From Gottschalkia acidurici 9a (GTDB lineage Bacteria > Bacillota > Clostridia > Tissierellales > Gottschalkiaceae), in the NCBI RefSeq assembly GCF_000299355.1, contig NC_018664.1, positions 2,030,380 through 2,094,379 of the forward strand: a DNA stretch of 64,000 bases, given 5' to 3'. The notes under the pieces are model-generated. The model made no database searches. It worked only from the letters and a program-made list of their open reading frames with translations, and was not told the DNA's origin. Of this stretch, positions 1 to 8,148 are shown piece after piece. The first letter of the stretch is position 1, and each line of letters begins with the position of its first letter. A program made the translations under genes and the position numbers.

Positions 1-309
1 TGTCTATTCCCTCAAAACCAATGGTTTGTAAACAATCCACCAATTAGTTGGGGTATATATAGAAATATTCCATTTACAATTATGGGACTTATTATGATTT
101 ATCTTTTATATAGTTATGGGGCTAAAAATAGAGATAAAGATTACAAAAACCTTGGTATAGCTGTGCTATTATCCTTCGGATTCTACGCACCAGTTGTAAT
201 TTGGGCTTCTGAAAACTTCCTTGTTGGAATGCTTATGATACCTAAAACATTAGCATACGTTTGGGTAGTCTTAATAGGGTATAAAGAGTTTAAAAAACTA
301 AGTAAATAA
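1..309 (+). CDS. C-terminal part of an unidentified membrane protein (cut by window edge)
   Basis: The frame is open from the first base and ends at 309, so only the last 102 residues are visible and the start lies outside the window. About three hydrophobic segments can be seen (roughly residues 24-40, 50-66 and 73-92 of the visible part), and the tail is basic, ending KEFKKLSK. It is therefore an integral membrane protein. I do not recognise the family and infer no function. A hairpin overlaps the stop codon. Confidence 0.6.
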   Translation, partial: CLFPQNQWFVNNPPISWGIYRNIPFTIMGLIMIYLLYSYGAKNRDKDYKNLGIAVLLSFGFYAPVVIWASENFLVGMLMIPKTLAYVWVVLIGYKEFKKLSK

Positions 310-326
310 TAAATATTTACTTAGTT
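296..326. terminator. Hairpin over the end of the first gene
   Basis: A perfect 13-bp stem (296-308 with 314-326) has a 5-nt loop and overlaps the stop codon at 307-309. No strong T-run follows on either strand, so termination is plausible but not certain. Confidence 0.45.
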
Positions 327-473
327 AGGATTAATATACCTACACTTTTATACTAACACCATATATATCGTTATACAAAAGGGATTTCTCAGATTAGAGT
401 TCTATTTTTATTATATATTTTTTATCTATCTTACAATGAACAATGTTCAAATAATAATATTAGGAGGATTTTT

Positions 474-851
474 ATGTCTACATTATTAATTAGTGCAATG
501 ATCTTTATAACTTTAGCACTTATATTCTACACAATAGGCGTATTTGGAGAAAAGAAAAAAGGAACGCTACTGAAATGGCATGCGATAATATTTTGGATGG
601 GATTTATATGTGATACTATAGGTACTACTATAATGAGTAAAATATCTAGTGGAGGATTTAGTTTTAATTTACATGGAATAACTGGTTTAATAGCCTTATT
701 ACTTATGGCATTCCATGCTATATGGGCAACAATTATTTTAAGAAAAGATGATGAAAAAGCAAAGCAAATATTCCATAAATTTAGTATAGTTGTTTGGGCT
801 ATATGGTTAGTTCCTTATATATTAGGTATGTTGATAGGTATGAATGCATAA
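474..851 (+). CDS. HsmA/TIGR03987-like four-helix membrane protein
   Basis: A 125-residue protein with four hydrophobic helices (about 3-24, 36-56, 66-88 and 100-122) and conserved-looking histidines in HAIIFW, LHGITG and FHAIWA. The size and the WHAIIFWxGFxxDTxGT pattern match the TIGR03987 (HsmA) family of small clostridial membrane proteins, whose biochemical role is not established. A strong AGGAGG lies 7 nt upstream of the ATG, so the start is secure. It appears monocistronic. Confidence 0.7.
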   Translation: MSTLLISAMIFITLALIFYTIGVFGEKKKGTLLKWHAIIFWMGFICDTIGTTIMSKISSGGFSFNLHGITGLIALLLMAFHAIWATIILRKDDEKAKQIFHKFSIVVWAIWLVPYILGMLIGMNA

Positions 852-1070
852 TCTAGTTGTATTCTAAATCCTCATTCAGTAGACTTTAAATTAGTTTGTA
901 AGAAGAAGCCATGAAAGTATTCAAAAGAATACGGTTTATATACCTTTTTCATTATACTGAGATTATATTGATTTTAAATTTCTGTAAAACTTGTGTATAT
1001 AGGTGCAAAAAAATATGAAACAAATAAAAAGTAGTAATATAGTATTACCTAAAAAACATCAGGAGGTCTT

Positions 1071-1822
1071 ATGACTTTATTTTTCAATATTTTATTTGCG
1101 TGGATATCAGTAATATCAGCAATACTCCTAAGCATAACATGGCTAATCAAAGTTCTACAAAAAAAATACAAAAATGTTGTAATAAAGATTTATTAATAAA
1201 AATAAATAAGCTTTTAAGAAAAAATCACATTAACTTAGGATACTTATTTCTAATATCATCATTTATTCATGGCGTTCTTTCCTCATATTCAATTATAAGC
1301 TTTAATTATGGAACAATTGATCTGATAATATGGCTACTTTTATGGCATACATTTATTGATAAAAAAACATGGGAAAGACTCGGAAAGACATGGGTACAAA
1401 GACATAGAGAGTTAACAGTCTTACTTATTGTTATTACAGTATTACACATATTTGAAATCGGAGGGTTTGTTGGGTTTGATAGAATTTTCAATAGTATTAA
1501 ATCAGACTTAAATCCTAAAATAAATATAGATAATATCAATATAAGCAATGATTATAAAGATGGAGTATACGAAGGTACTGGCTATGGATATAGACCAGAC
1601 CTTAAAGTTCTAGTGACTATAAATGGTGGAGTAATAGATGAGATATCAATAGTTAGTCATAATGAAGTAGGTGAAATATTTTATACACCAGCTTTTGATT
1701 ATATTCCTAAGCAAATAATAGATAAACAATCATATGATGTTGATACACTAAGTGGCTCAACTTATTCTTCAAAGGGAATTATGGAATCTGTGGAAAATGC
1801 CTTATCTAAAGCTAAAAAGTAA
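1071..1822 (+). pseudogene. Membrane-anchored FMN-binding domain protein, split by one frameshift
   Basis: The C-terminal part (in frame from 1100) has three membrane segments followed by an FMN_bind domain of the RnfG/NqrC type. That domain carries DGVYEGTGYGY and a flavinylation-like motif LSGSTYSS, in which the threonine would carry FMN by a phosphoester bond. The only good ribosome site (AGGAGG, 1061-1066) precedes ATG 1071 in another frame, which encodes a hydrophobic N-terminus (MTLFFNILFAWISVIS) and stops at about 1197. The two frames join if one base is added in the A8 run at 1159-1166, or by a -1 slip there. In relatives an N-terminal helix precedes the LRKNHxxLGY segment, as it would here after repair. 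The protein probably belongs to membrane electron transfer. Whether it is dead, phase-variable, slippage-expressed or a sequencing error cannot be told. Confidence 0.75.
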
Positions 1823-1874
1823 CCGTATATAAATTAAAAGCTATATTATCAGAATTAATTTATTCTTTAATTAC

Positions 1875-1914
1875 AAAGGGTTCTTAGTATTGACACACTA
1901 AGAACCTTTTATTT
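1875..1914 (+). terminator. Terminator after the FMN-binding gene
   Basis: The stem GGTTCTTAGT/ACTAAGAACC, extended by A-T and G-T pairs (1875-1910), has an 8-nt loop and is followed by TTTTATTT on the + strand. Confidence 0.8.
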
Positions 1915-2130
1915 GTATGATTATTAGATAATATTTCAGTCTAAAATAAACTATGATTCTATACTAAAATCATGCTCCGTAACTTATTATACAGTTTACC
2001 TAAGATTATCTTAAACAAAGTCTAACTAAACGTATCTATCCACATATTCTTTACTTAAACAGTTAGATCTCTACGCCGTCCCAGAAATCAACTTCGCCGT
2101 CATCTCGCCGCCTTAATACCAACTATTATC

Positions 2131-2296
2131 CAGAAACAAATAAAGCCAGCTGAAAGTCACTTCGACCCAACTAGCTAATAATCATCACTTTTCAAATTCA
2201 ATCGTCACTATCTAAAACCAACTAAAAACCCCTTATCAAGATTTGAAGACTAGAGAGCACACCAGGACTCATCTATTCCCATAATCTATAGACACA
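2131..2296 (-). ncRNA. Candidate small RNA, repeat copy A
   Basis: On the - strand a promoter (-10 TATAAT at 2303-2308, -35 TTAAAA at 2326-2331, 17-bp spacer) should start a transcript near 2296. The sequence then contains a small stem GAGT/GCTC, the string CTCTCTAG, and a terminator-like hairpin (2144-2175) followed by TTTATTTGTTT. It is closely related to copy D (14690-14856) and more distantly to 4084-4116, 11872-11901 and 38151-38310. I know no RNA family that it matches. No ORF is conserved across the copies within the transcribed part. Confidence 0.45.
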
Positions 2297-2302
2297 AGTA
2301 TC

Positions 2303-2331
2303 ATTATAGATTATTTCTATTGAAATTTTAA
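2303..2331 (-). promoter_or_regulatory. Promoter of repeat copy A
   Basis: TATAAT at 2303-2308 (read on -) with TTAAAA at 2326-2331 and a 17-bp spacer. The 17-bp spacer and the -10 box are conserved in copy D, which supports function. Confidence 0.5.
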
Positions 2332-2360
2332 CATCTTTCGAAGTTTTTATATGCCTTTTT

Positions 2361-2555
2361 GTATATCAACAAAGGCTTTTTGAGATAGGAAATAATGTTA
2401 AAGAGATGCTTAATAACTATTATGAGTAAGATTCTTCTAATAAAGTCTTGGATGAAATTTACAGGCTTGTGGAATATACAAAGTACCACTTTAATTAAGA
2501 AGAAAAGTTGATGGAACACTATGCTTATGAAGAATCATATGAATATAGATTTTAG
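2361..2555 (+). pseudogene. Decayed bacteriohemerythrin
   Basis: Reading from 2361 gives QQRLFEIGNNVKEML, then a stop, then VLDEIYRLVEYTKYHF, another stop, and EEKLMEHYAYEE. This is the hemerythrin pattern: an (H)QxLF start, then HFxxEExxM in helix C, which supplies His and Glu ligands of the di-iron site. Both TAA codons fall inside the domain, the first ligand His is CAA (Gln), and there is no start codon or ribosome site. It is the remnant of an oxygen-binding or sensing protein. The open frame on the opposite strand (2328-2519) is its shadow. Confidence 0.75.
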
Positions 2556-2612
2556 ATACAGTTAACTTCCGGCAAAGACTATGTGAGGAAATACCAATTA
2601 GGGAAAAAGCTA

Positions 2613-2648
2613 ACCCAGTATAATCTTAATTATAAGGTTATACTGGGT
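2613..2648 (-). terminator. Terminator of the symporter gene
   Basis: A perfect 11-bp stem (2613-2623/2638-2648) with a 14-nt loop lies 30 nt after the stop of the - strand symporter. On that strand it is followed by TTAGCTTTTT. Confidence 0.75.
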
Positions 2649-2678
2649 CATGAATCTTCTGTTTCTTATTCTATATTA

Positions 2679-3848
2679 TTATGTTAATTTACTTTTAAAG
2701 GTATCTACTATCATTGCAACGGCTTGATCACCACTAACATTAGCAGCTGTACCAAAACTATCTTGAGCTATATATAGTGCTATCATTAATGAGATCATAG
2801 ATTCGTCAAACCCTAAAAATATTTTTAATACTCCCAATGCGGCCATAACAGCACCACCTGGAACACCTGGTGCAGCAACTATGGATATGCCTAACATAGC
2901 TATAAATCCAGAAAATGCTGAAAATTCTATTGCAGAGCCATGTAACATCATAACAGACATAGCACAAAGAGTTAGTGTTATGGCACTACCAGACATATGA
3001 GTGGTAGCACAAAGAGGAATTACGAAATCTCTAATTCCCTTGGAGATTCCCATTTTTTCAGAACATTCAAGGTTAACAGGTATAGTAGCTGCTGAAGATT
3101 GAGTTCCTAATGCTGTTAGATACCCAGGAACTTGACTTCTTAGGCAATAGAGTAAGTTCTTTTTTGAAATTGCAGTTCCAACTGTAAATTGAAATACTAG
3201 TATCAAAAGATGGCATATTATTACCAATATGAAAACTTTCCAAAATACAGACAGTATTGTAAATGCTTCACCAGATGCAGACATATCTGCAAATATTCCT
3301 AAGATATGCACTGGTAAAAGAGGTATTATAATTGCATTTATAGTTTTAGATATTATGGATTGAAATTCAAAAGACATCTTCTTTAAAGTTTCACTTTTCG
3401 TAGCAGAAATTCCAAGTCCTAATAAGAATGCCAAGAACAATGCAGTTGTAACTTCAGTGATTGGTGGAATTTCTACTGTAAAGAATGGTTTTAATGATAC
3501 CTCTGCACCAGTTATAATATCAGTGGCTTTTGAAGTTATAATTTTACCTAGTAGTGCCTTACCTACAAAGAATGCAAAAAATCCAGATATTGAAGTAAAT
3601 ACATAGGCAACTCCTACGGTTACTCCTAACAGTTTTCCAGCACCACTTCCTAAGTCAGCAATACCTGCCGTGACAAAACCTATAATGAGTAAAGGTATAA
3701 TAAACCCTAAAAAATTGCCAAAAATGGAGCTAAAAGTTATAAAGATCCTAGTAAAACCGTGTGGTAGATACCTGCCTATTATAATTCCAAGAACTATTGC
3801 TATAACTATTCTTGGAATTAATCCTAATTTAAACTTTTTATCACTCAT
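2679..3848 (-). CDS. Dicarboxylate/amino acid:cation symporter (DAACS family)
   Basis: A 389-residue transporter with about eight membrane helices and two re-entrant hairpins. Family signatures are the serine-rich hairpin TQSSAATIP (about residue 250), HMSGSAI, the second hairpin GVPGGAV (about 328) and AANVSGDQAVAMI near the C-terminus, which holds the Asn and Asp that bind substrate and cation in GltPh-type proteins. It imports an acidic amino acid or C4-dicarboxylate with Na+ or H+. The substrate cannot be fixed from sequence. It is closer in length to the SstT/GltP group than to the long EAAT group. It has its own terminator and appears monocistronic. Confidence 0.9.
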   Translation of the reverse strand: MSDKKFKLGLIPRIVIAIVLGIIIGRYLPHGFTRIFITFSSIFGNFLGFIIPLLIIGFVTAGIADLGSGAGKLLGVTVGVAYVFTSISGFFAFFVGKALLGKIITSKATDIITGAEVSLKPFFTVEIPPITEVTTALFLAFLLGLGISATKSETLKKMSFEFQSIISKTINAIIIPLLPVHILGIFADMSASGEAFTILSVFWKVFILVIICHLLILVFQFTVGTAISKKNLLYCLRSQVPGYLTALGTQSSAATIPVNLECSEKMGISKGIRDFVIPLCATTHMSGSAITLTLCAMSVMMLHGSAIEFSAFSGFIAMLGISIVAAPGVPGGAVMAALGVLKIFLGFDESMISLMIALYIAQDSFGTAANVSGDQAVAMIVDTFKSKLT

Positions 3849-4369
3849 TTTTAAGACTCCTTTCTTCAGTATTTTTTGTTATTTATGATTGTAATATATA
3901 TGATACCTCTATATTCGGGGGCTAAACATAAGTTTTGTGTGGAGTTGATATATGTAATAATTTTTAACCGTTGAACTGTAGACTGAGACAAGTCACCCGT
4001 CTCTATATCTCCGAGTACCTGCTCTCCATCATCTCTTATAGTATGTCCAAGCATGAAGAGAATTAATCCTCCAAAACAAATAAGACCAGTTGAAAGTATC
4101 CTCAATTCAACTGGTCAGTAATAATAATTTTAGTATTAAATCATGTTTATATAAAACTAATTAAAAATCGTCTTTAATTTTTAAGAGTACTATGGTAGTT
4201 ATATAGTTTACTGTATCGAAGATTTGCTCTAAGTCTATATCTACCACGTGTTTATAACCTTCATTTATATATTCTTAATATTCCTGTACAGTATATTAAT
4301 TCTATTTATTATAAAGCTAAAAGCTGATATTTAAAGATTTTTTATCTAATATTTAATTAGTAACTTAAT
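3849..4369 (-). repeat. Intergenic region with repeat copy B
   Basis: The region contains a perfect hairpin GACCAGTTGA/TCAACTGGTC (4084-4093/4107-4116), the core of the repeat family also seen near 2144, 11872, 14703 and 38151. Similarity continues to about 4200 (AAAACTAATTAAAAATC, matching copy E). The - strand frame 3866-4105 overlaps the hairpin and has no ribosome site. Part of it (RDDGEQVLGDIE) resembles the degenerate stretch beside copy A, so it may be a relic of coding origin. I see nothing else here. Confidence 0.5.
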
Positions 4370-6751
4370 CTACTTCTTACTTTCATTCTCTTCTTTTTCC
4401 TTCAATGCTTTTAATACCTTATCTGGAGTTACGGGTAATGAAGTTAATCTTATTCCAACTGCATCATATATAGCATTAACTATTGAAGGCGCAACTGGAA
4501 GTATAACAGGCTCCCCTATACCTTTTGCTCCGAATGGTGCTGAGGTTTCAGGAGACTCGATTATATATTTATTTATATTCGGCATATCCATCGCTGTAGG
4601 TATTATATACTTACTAAATTTGTTGTTTTTTATTTTTCCATTACTTACTCCAAGATCTTCATATAAGACATACCCAAGTCCCATAGCAAATCCACCATCT
4701 ATTTGTCCTTCTATTAATATAGGATTTACAGCTTTTCCAACGTCTTGAGCACACCAAGCATCAGTACATTGAACCCTACCTGTAAGTGTATCTACTTCAA
4801 CTTCAACTCCATATGAGTTAAATGTATATGGCCAATACGGTGCTCCATATGCATTGTCATCAAGCATTACCGTTTGAGCAGTAAAGGACTCTCTAACTCT
4901 AAGATTTTTTCCTTCTTCTGCTAAGTTTTTTGCTATCTCTGCTAAAGTTACTCTCATCTTTGGAAGTATTTCAAGATAGACCTCACCATTTTCTACTTTA
5001 AATTTATGATTTGAATTAAGTCTAGCTAATTCAGGAAGTGGTTTGTTTATAAGCTTTACTGCTTCTTTTATTAACTCACTTTTGAATTTCTCACTAGCTA
5101 ACTTAACGGCATTTCCTGTATTATAAGTTTGTCTTGTAGCAGCGGCTGTTCCTGAATCTTCACATTCTTCAGTATCTTCTGAAGATATTTTTATCTCAGA
5201 CGGGTCCATTCCTAAAACCTCTGCTGCTATCTGAGGCATGACAGTTTTTGCACCCTGTCCAACCTCTGCTGCTCCAACTCTAAGAAGTACACTTCCATCT
5301 TTAAGAAGCTCGACATCAGCTACTGACACGTCTGGAAATCCATTTCCATATCCAGTTCCATACCAAGCTGCTGCTATTCCTCTACCTTTCTTTATATATG
5401 ATTTATTAGATTTATTATCGATATTTTCTTTACCCATAGCTTTTTCTACAGTATCAATACATACATCTAGAGGACAACTTTCAGTAATTATTTGACCATT
5501 TGCTGTCTCACTACCAACTCTAAATATATTTTTCTTTCTTATTTCAAACTTATCTATATCTAGCTTCTCAGCTAACATATCTATCAATGTTTCACTAACT
5601 ATAGGAACCTGCGTAGCCCCAAATCCTCTCATTGCTCCTCCAAATGGATTATTAGTATAAACTGAATAGCCGTCTACTTTAACATTCGGGATTTGATAAG
5701 GTCCAGTTACATGTACGCAAGCTTTTCTTGTAATATTTATAGCCCACGATGCATATGCTCCAGAATCTGAATAAATCTCAGCTTCAAAAGCGATAAGCTT
5801 ACCTTCTTTGTTGGCACCCATTTTTGCTTTAATTTTCATAGGATGTCTCTTAGAGTGAGCATAGAAAGATTCTTCTCTTGTGTACGTGGCCTTTACAGGT
5901 CTTCTAAGTCTTAAAGCAGCAATTGCAAGATGTATCTGTAGACTGATATCTTCTCTAGCCCCAAATGCACCACCAATCGCTGGATTAACAACCCTTACCC
6001 TTTTTTCATCTACATTAAGAGCTTCTGCTATCTCTGTTCTATCAAAGTGCATGTATTGTGTTGATACTGTAACTACAATTTTATCATTCTCATCCACATA
6101 GGCTATACCACTTTCAGGCTGAAGAAAAGCAGACTCTACGAACGGAGAGTTGAACTCACTTTCAGCAATTGCCGCACATTCTTTCCATATTGATTCAGAC
6201 TCGCACTCGCCTTTTCTTCCTTTATATCTGAATATTAAATTAGGATATGGGATATTCTCTGGTTTTTCATAGACAGTATTCATATCTTTATCGTAAAAAA
6301 AGAATCTATCAGAGTAATCATTCACTACTGGTGCATCAGACTTCAATCCTTCTTCAGGACTAAATATTGCCGGTAGTTCTTCATAGGTTACTTCAACTAG
6401 TTTAGCTGCATCTCTTGCTTGCTCCTGTGTTTCTGCAACTACGAATGCTACAGGATCGCCTATTCTTCTTACTTTTTCTTTGCAAAACACATTATGATCT
6501 CTATATAGAACTCCATGAGCATTCTCTCCTGGCACATCGTCGGCCGTAAATACTTCTAAAACTCCATCAGCAGATTTTGCTTTTTTCGTATCTATGGCAA
6601 CTATCTTGGCATGAGCATAAGGTGACCTTACAGTTGCACCATATGCCATGTCTTCCATTATGATATCTTCTGGATAAATAGCTTTACCTGTAAGCTTATC
6701 AACTCCGTCACGTCTTATTATACTTTTACCAACTTGTTTTAGATCAGCCAT
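4370..6751 (-). CDS. xdhA: Molybdenum hydroxylase large subunit (xanthine dehydrogenase type)
   Basis: A 793-residue molybdopterin-binding subunit. The a/b hammerhead domain covers about 15-130, followed by the two Mo-cofactor domains. Visible motifs are GGAFGARED (cofactor binding), MRGFGATQ, GQGAKTVMPQIAAEVLG and GAKGIGEP, whose Glu is the catalytic base equivalent in xanthine oxidase. It hydroxylates a purine such as hypoxanthine or xanthine, or reduces urate in reverse. It is the last gene of the purine operon and overlaps the Fe-S subunit by 8 nt. In purinolytic clostridia the orthologous enzyme carries labile selenium at Mo. That is family knowledge and cannot be seen in this sequence. 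Gene names follow the E. coli order and are provisional. Confidence 0.9.
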   Translation of the reverse strand: MADLKQVGKSIIRRDGVDKLTGKAIYPEDIIMEDMAYGATVRSPYAHAKIVAIDTKKAKSADGVLEVFTADDVPGENAHGVLYRDHNVFCKEKVRRIGDPVAFVVAETQEQARDAAKLVEVTYEELPAIFSPEEGLKSDAPVVNDYSDRFFFYDKDMNTVYEKPENIPYPNLIFRYKGRKGECESESIWKECAAIAESEFNSPFVESAFLQPESGIAYVDENDKIVVTVSTQYMHFDRTEIAEALNVDEKRVRVVNPAIGGAFGAREDISLQIHLAIAALRLRRPVKATYTREESFYAHSKRHPMKIKAKMGANKEGKLIAFEAEIYSDSGAYASWAINITRKACVHVTGPYQIPNVKVDGYSVYTNNPFGGAMRGFGATQVPIVSETLIDMLAEKLDIDKFEIRKKNIFRVGSETANGQIITESCPLDVCIDTVEKAMGKENIDNKSNKSYIKKGRGIAAAWYGTGYGNGFPDVSVADVELLKDGSVLLRVGAAEVGQGAKTVMPQIAAEVLGMDPSEIKISSEDTEECEDSGTAAATRQTYNTGNAVKLASEKFKSELIKEAVKLINKPLPELARLNSNHKFKVENGEVYLEILPKMRVTLAEIAKNLAEEGKNLRVRESFTAQTVMLDDNAYGAPYWPYTFNSYGVEVEVDTLTGRVQCTDAWCAQDVGKAVNPILIEGQIDGGFAMGLGYVLYEDLGVSNGKIKNNKFSKYIIPTAMDMPNINKYIIESPETSAPFGAKGIGEPVILPVAPSIVNAIYDAVGIRLTSLPVTPDKVLKALKEKEENESKK

Positions 6752-7229
6752 TGTTTTTCATCTCCTTTCTATATACTTTTTGAGCGTCTTTTACTGCTTT
6801 AAACATCTTGTCATACCCTGTACATCTACATAGATTTCCTGATACACATTCCTTTATATCATCTTCTGAGGCATCCGGTTTACTATCTAGAAGAGCCTTT
6901 GCCGAAAGAACCATTCCAGGAATACAGAAACCACATTGTACTGCACCATTATCTAGAAATGACTGTTGAACTGGATGTAGTTCTCCACCTTTCCCAACAC
7001 CTTCAATAGTTTCGATTTTTTTACCATGGCATTGTGCTGCAAGCATTAAACATGAGTCGACAGCCTTTCCATCAACAATAACTGTACAAGCTCCGCACTC
7101 ACCTTCTCCGCAACCTTCCTTAGTTCCTGTTAATCCAAGGTCATTTCGTATGAAGTCAAGAAGCCTCATATCAGGATTAATTTGTTTTTCATAATCAATT
7201 CCATTTACAGTTATCTTTAAATCGAACAT
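6744..7229 (-). CDS. xdhC: Molybdenum hydroxylase 2Fe-2S subunit
   Basis: A 161-residue ferredoxin-like subunit. The plant-type 2Fe-2S motif CGEGECGACTV sits near residue 40 with a partner Cys near 61. The second cluster domain has CGFCIPGM near 98 and CRCTGY near 133. It passes electrons from the Mo site to FAD. The start ATG has AGGAGG eight bases upstream. The gene lies 12 bp after the FAD subunit and overlaps the large subunit, as expected for one heterotrimer. All eight cluster cysteines are present. Confidence 0.93.
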   Translation of the reverse strand: MFDLKITVNGIDYEKQINPDMRLLDFIRNDLGLTGTKEGCGEGECGACTVIVDGKAVDSCLMLAAQCHGKKIETIEGVGKGGELHPVQQSFLDNGAVQCGFCIPGMVLSAKALLDSKPDASEDDIKECVSGNLCRCTGYDKMFKAVKDAQKVYRKEMKNNG

Positions 7230-7241
7230 TTCTATTACCTC

Positions 7242-8108
7242 CTAAATTTCAATCTGCTTAAATGCTTTATCAAGAGCTTTTGTTATTACGCCTTTTACTG
7301 CTTCCTGTTTGAATTCTGCACTACTTCTACCTTTTAACCTTTCAGCAACTATATCTGAAAAATAGTCTGAAGCTTCTTTGATAGTATCTTCTTTCAATGG
7401 CTTTCCTACTAAAAACTCTCCCATTTTCTTTTCAACAGTAGGGATGGTTCCGAGTGCACCTGATGCTACCTTAGCACCTTTTATAATACTATCTTCTACT
7501 TCAAGCGAAACTGCTGAACTAATTCTAGATATAGCAAGAGCATTTCTCAATCCTAATTTATCGAATCCTATTATTCTAAATTTCTTTCCATACATAGGAA
7601 TTATAAATTCTTTTATAACAGCATCTTCCTCTAATGCTGTCTTTCCTTTTCCTAAAAAGAAATCATCAATATCTATTATTTTTTCTTCTGACTTAGATAC
7701 AATTACAACTTTCGCCCCAAGTGCTAGTAATGGTGGTATAGAATCTGCTGCTGGTGACCCATTAGCAGCATTCCCCCCTATAGTACCAGTGTTTCTTATC
7801 TGCTTAGCTCCTACAAGACTACATGCTTCCCATAGTCCGGGTAAAGCCTTCTTAATCTCATTTGAACTTACAATTTCCGTAAACGTAACTGCAGCTCCAA
7901 TTGTTATCTCATCGTCTGAAATATTTATATTTTTCATTTCAGCAACATCTGAAACATCTATTAGAACAGAATGTGAAACCTCTTTAGATCTAAGTTTAAT
8001 CATAATATCTGTTCCACCTGCAATTAAAGTTGCTTTTCCTTTATTTTCACTAAGTGCTTGAGTTACTTCATTTATATTATAAGCCTTAATTATATTTGAT
8101 ATTTTCAC
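7242..8108 (-). CDS. xdhB: Molybdenum hydroxylase FAD-binding subunit
   Basis: A 288-residue member of the CO dehydrogenase/xanthine dehydrogenase flavoprotein family. The FAD-binding motifs are LIAGGTDIMIKLR (about residue 29) and TIGGNAANGSPAADSIPPL (about 108), with the C-terminal CODH FAD domain from about 175. It accepts electrons from the Fe-S subunit and donates to NAD(P) or another acceptor. Translation starts at GTG 8108 with AGGAGG upstream. The length is normal for the family. It is the third gene of the purine operon. Confidence 0.92.
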   Translation of the reverse strand: MKISNIIKAYNINEVTQALSENKGKATLIAGGTDIMIKLRSKEVSHSVLIDVSDVAEMKNINISDDEITIGAAVTFTEIVSSNEIKKALPGLWEACSLVGAKQIRNTGTIGGNAANGSPAADSIPPLLALGAKVVIVSKSEEKIIDIDDFFLGKGKTALEEDAVIKEFIIPMYGKKFRIIGFDKLGLRNALAISRISSAVSLEVEDSIIKGAKVASGALGTIPTVEKKMGEFLVGKPLKEDTIKEASDYFSDIVAERLKGRSSAEFKQEAVKGVITKALDKAFKQIEI

Positions 8109-8148
8109 ATCTGATCCTCCTCTCTTAATTTTGATAAATTATATTATT

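Noticed and set aside
2328-2519. 63-codon - strand frame
   Set aside because: It lies antisense to the hemerythrin relic, has no ribosome site and no family.
3866-4105. 79-codon - strand frame over repeat copy B
   Set aside because: It spans the repeat hairpin, lacks a ribosome site at its first ATG and is not conserved in the other copies.
7378-8061. 227-codon + strand frame opposite the FAD subunit
   Set aside because: It is an antisense shadow of a well-matched flavoprotein gene; Ser/Pro/Phe-rich shadow composition.
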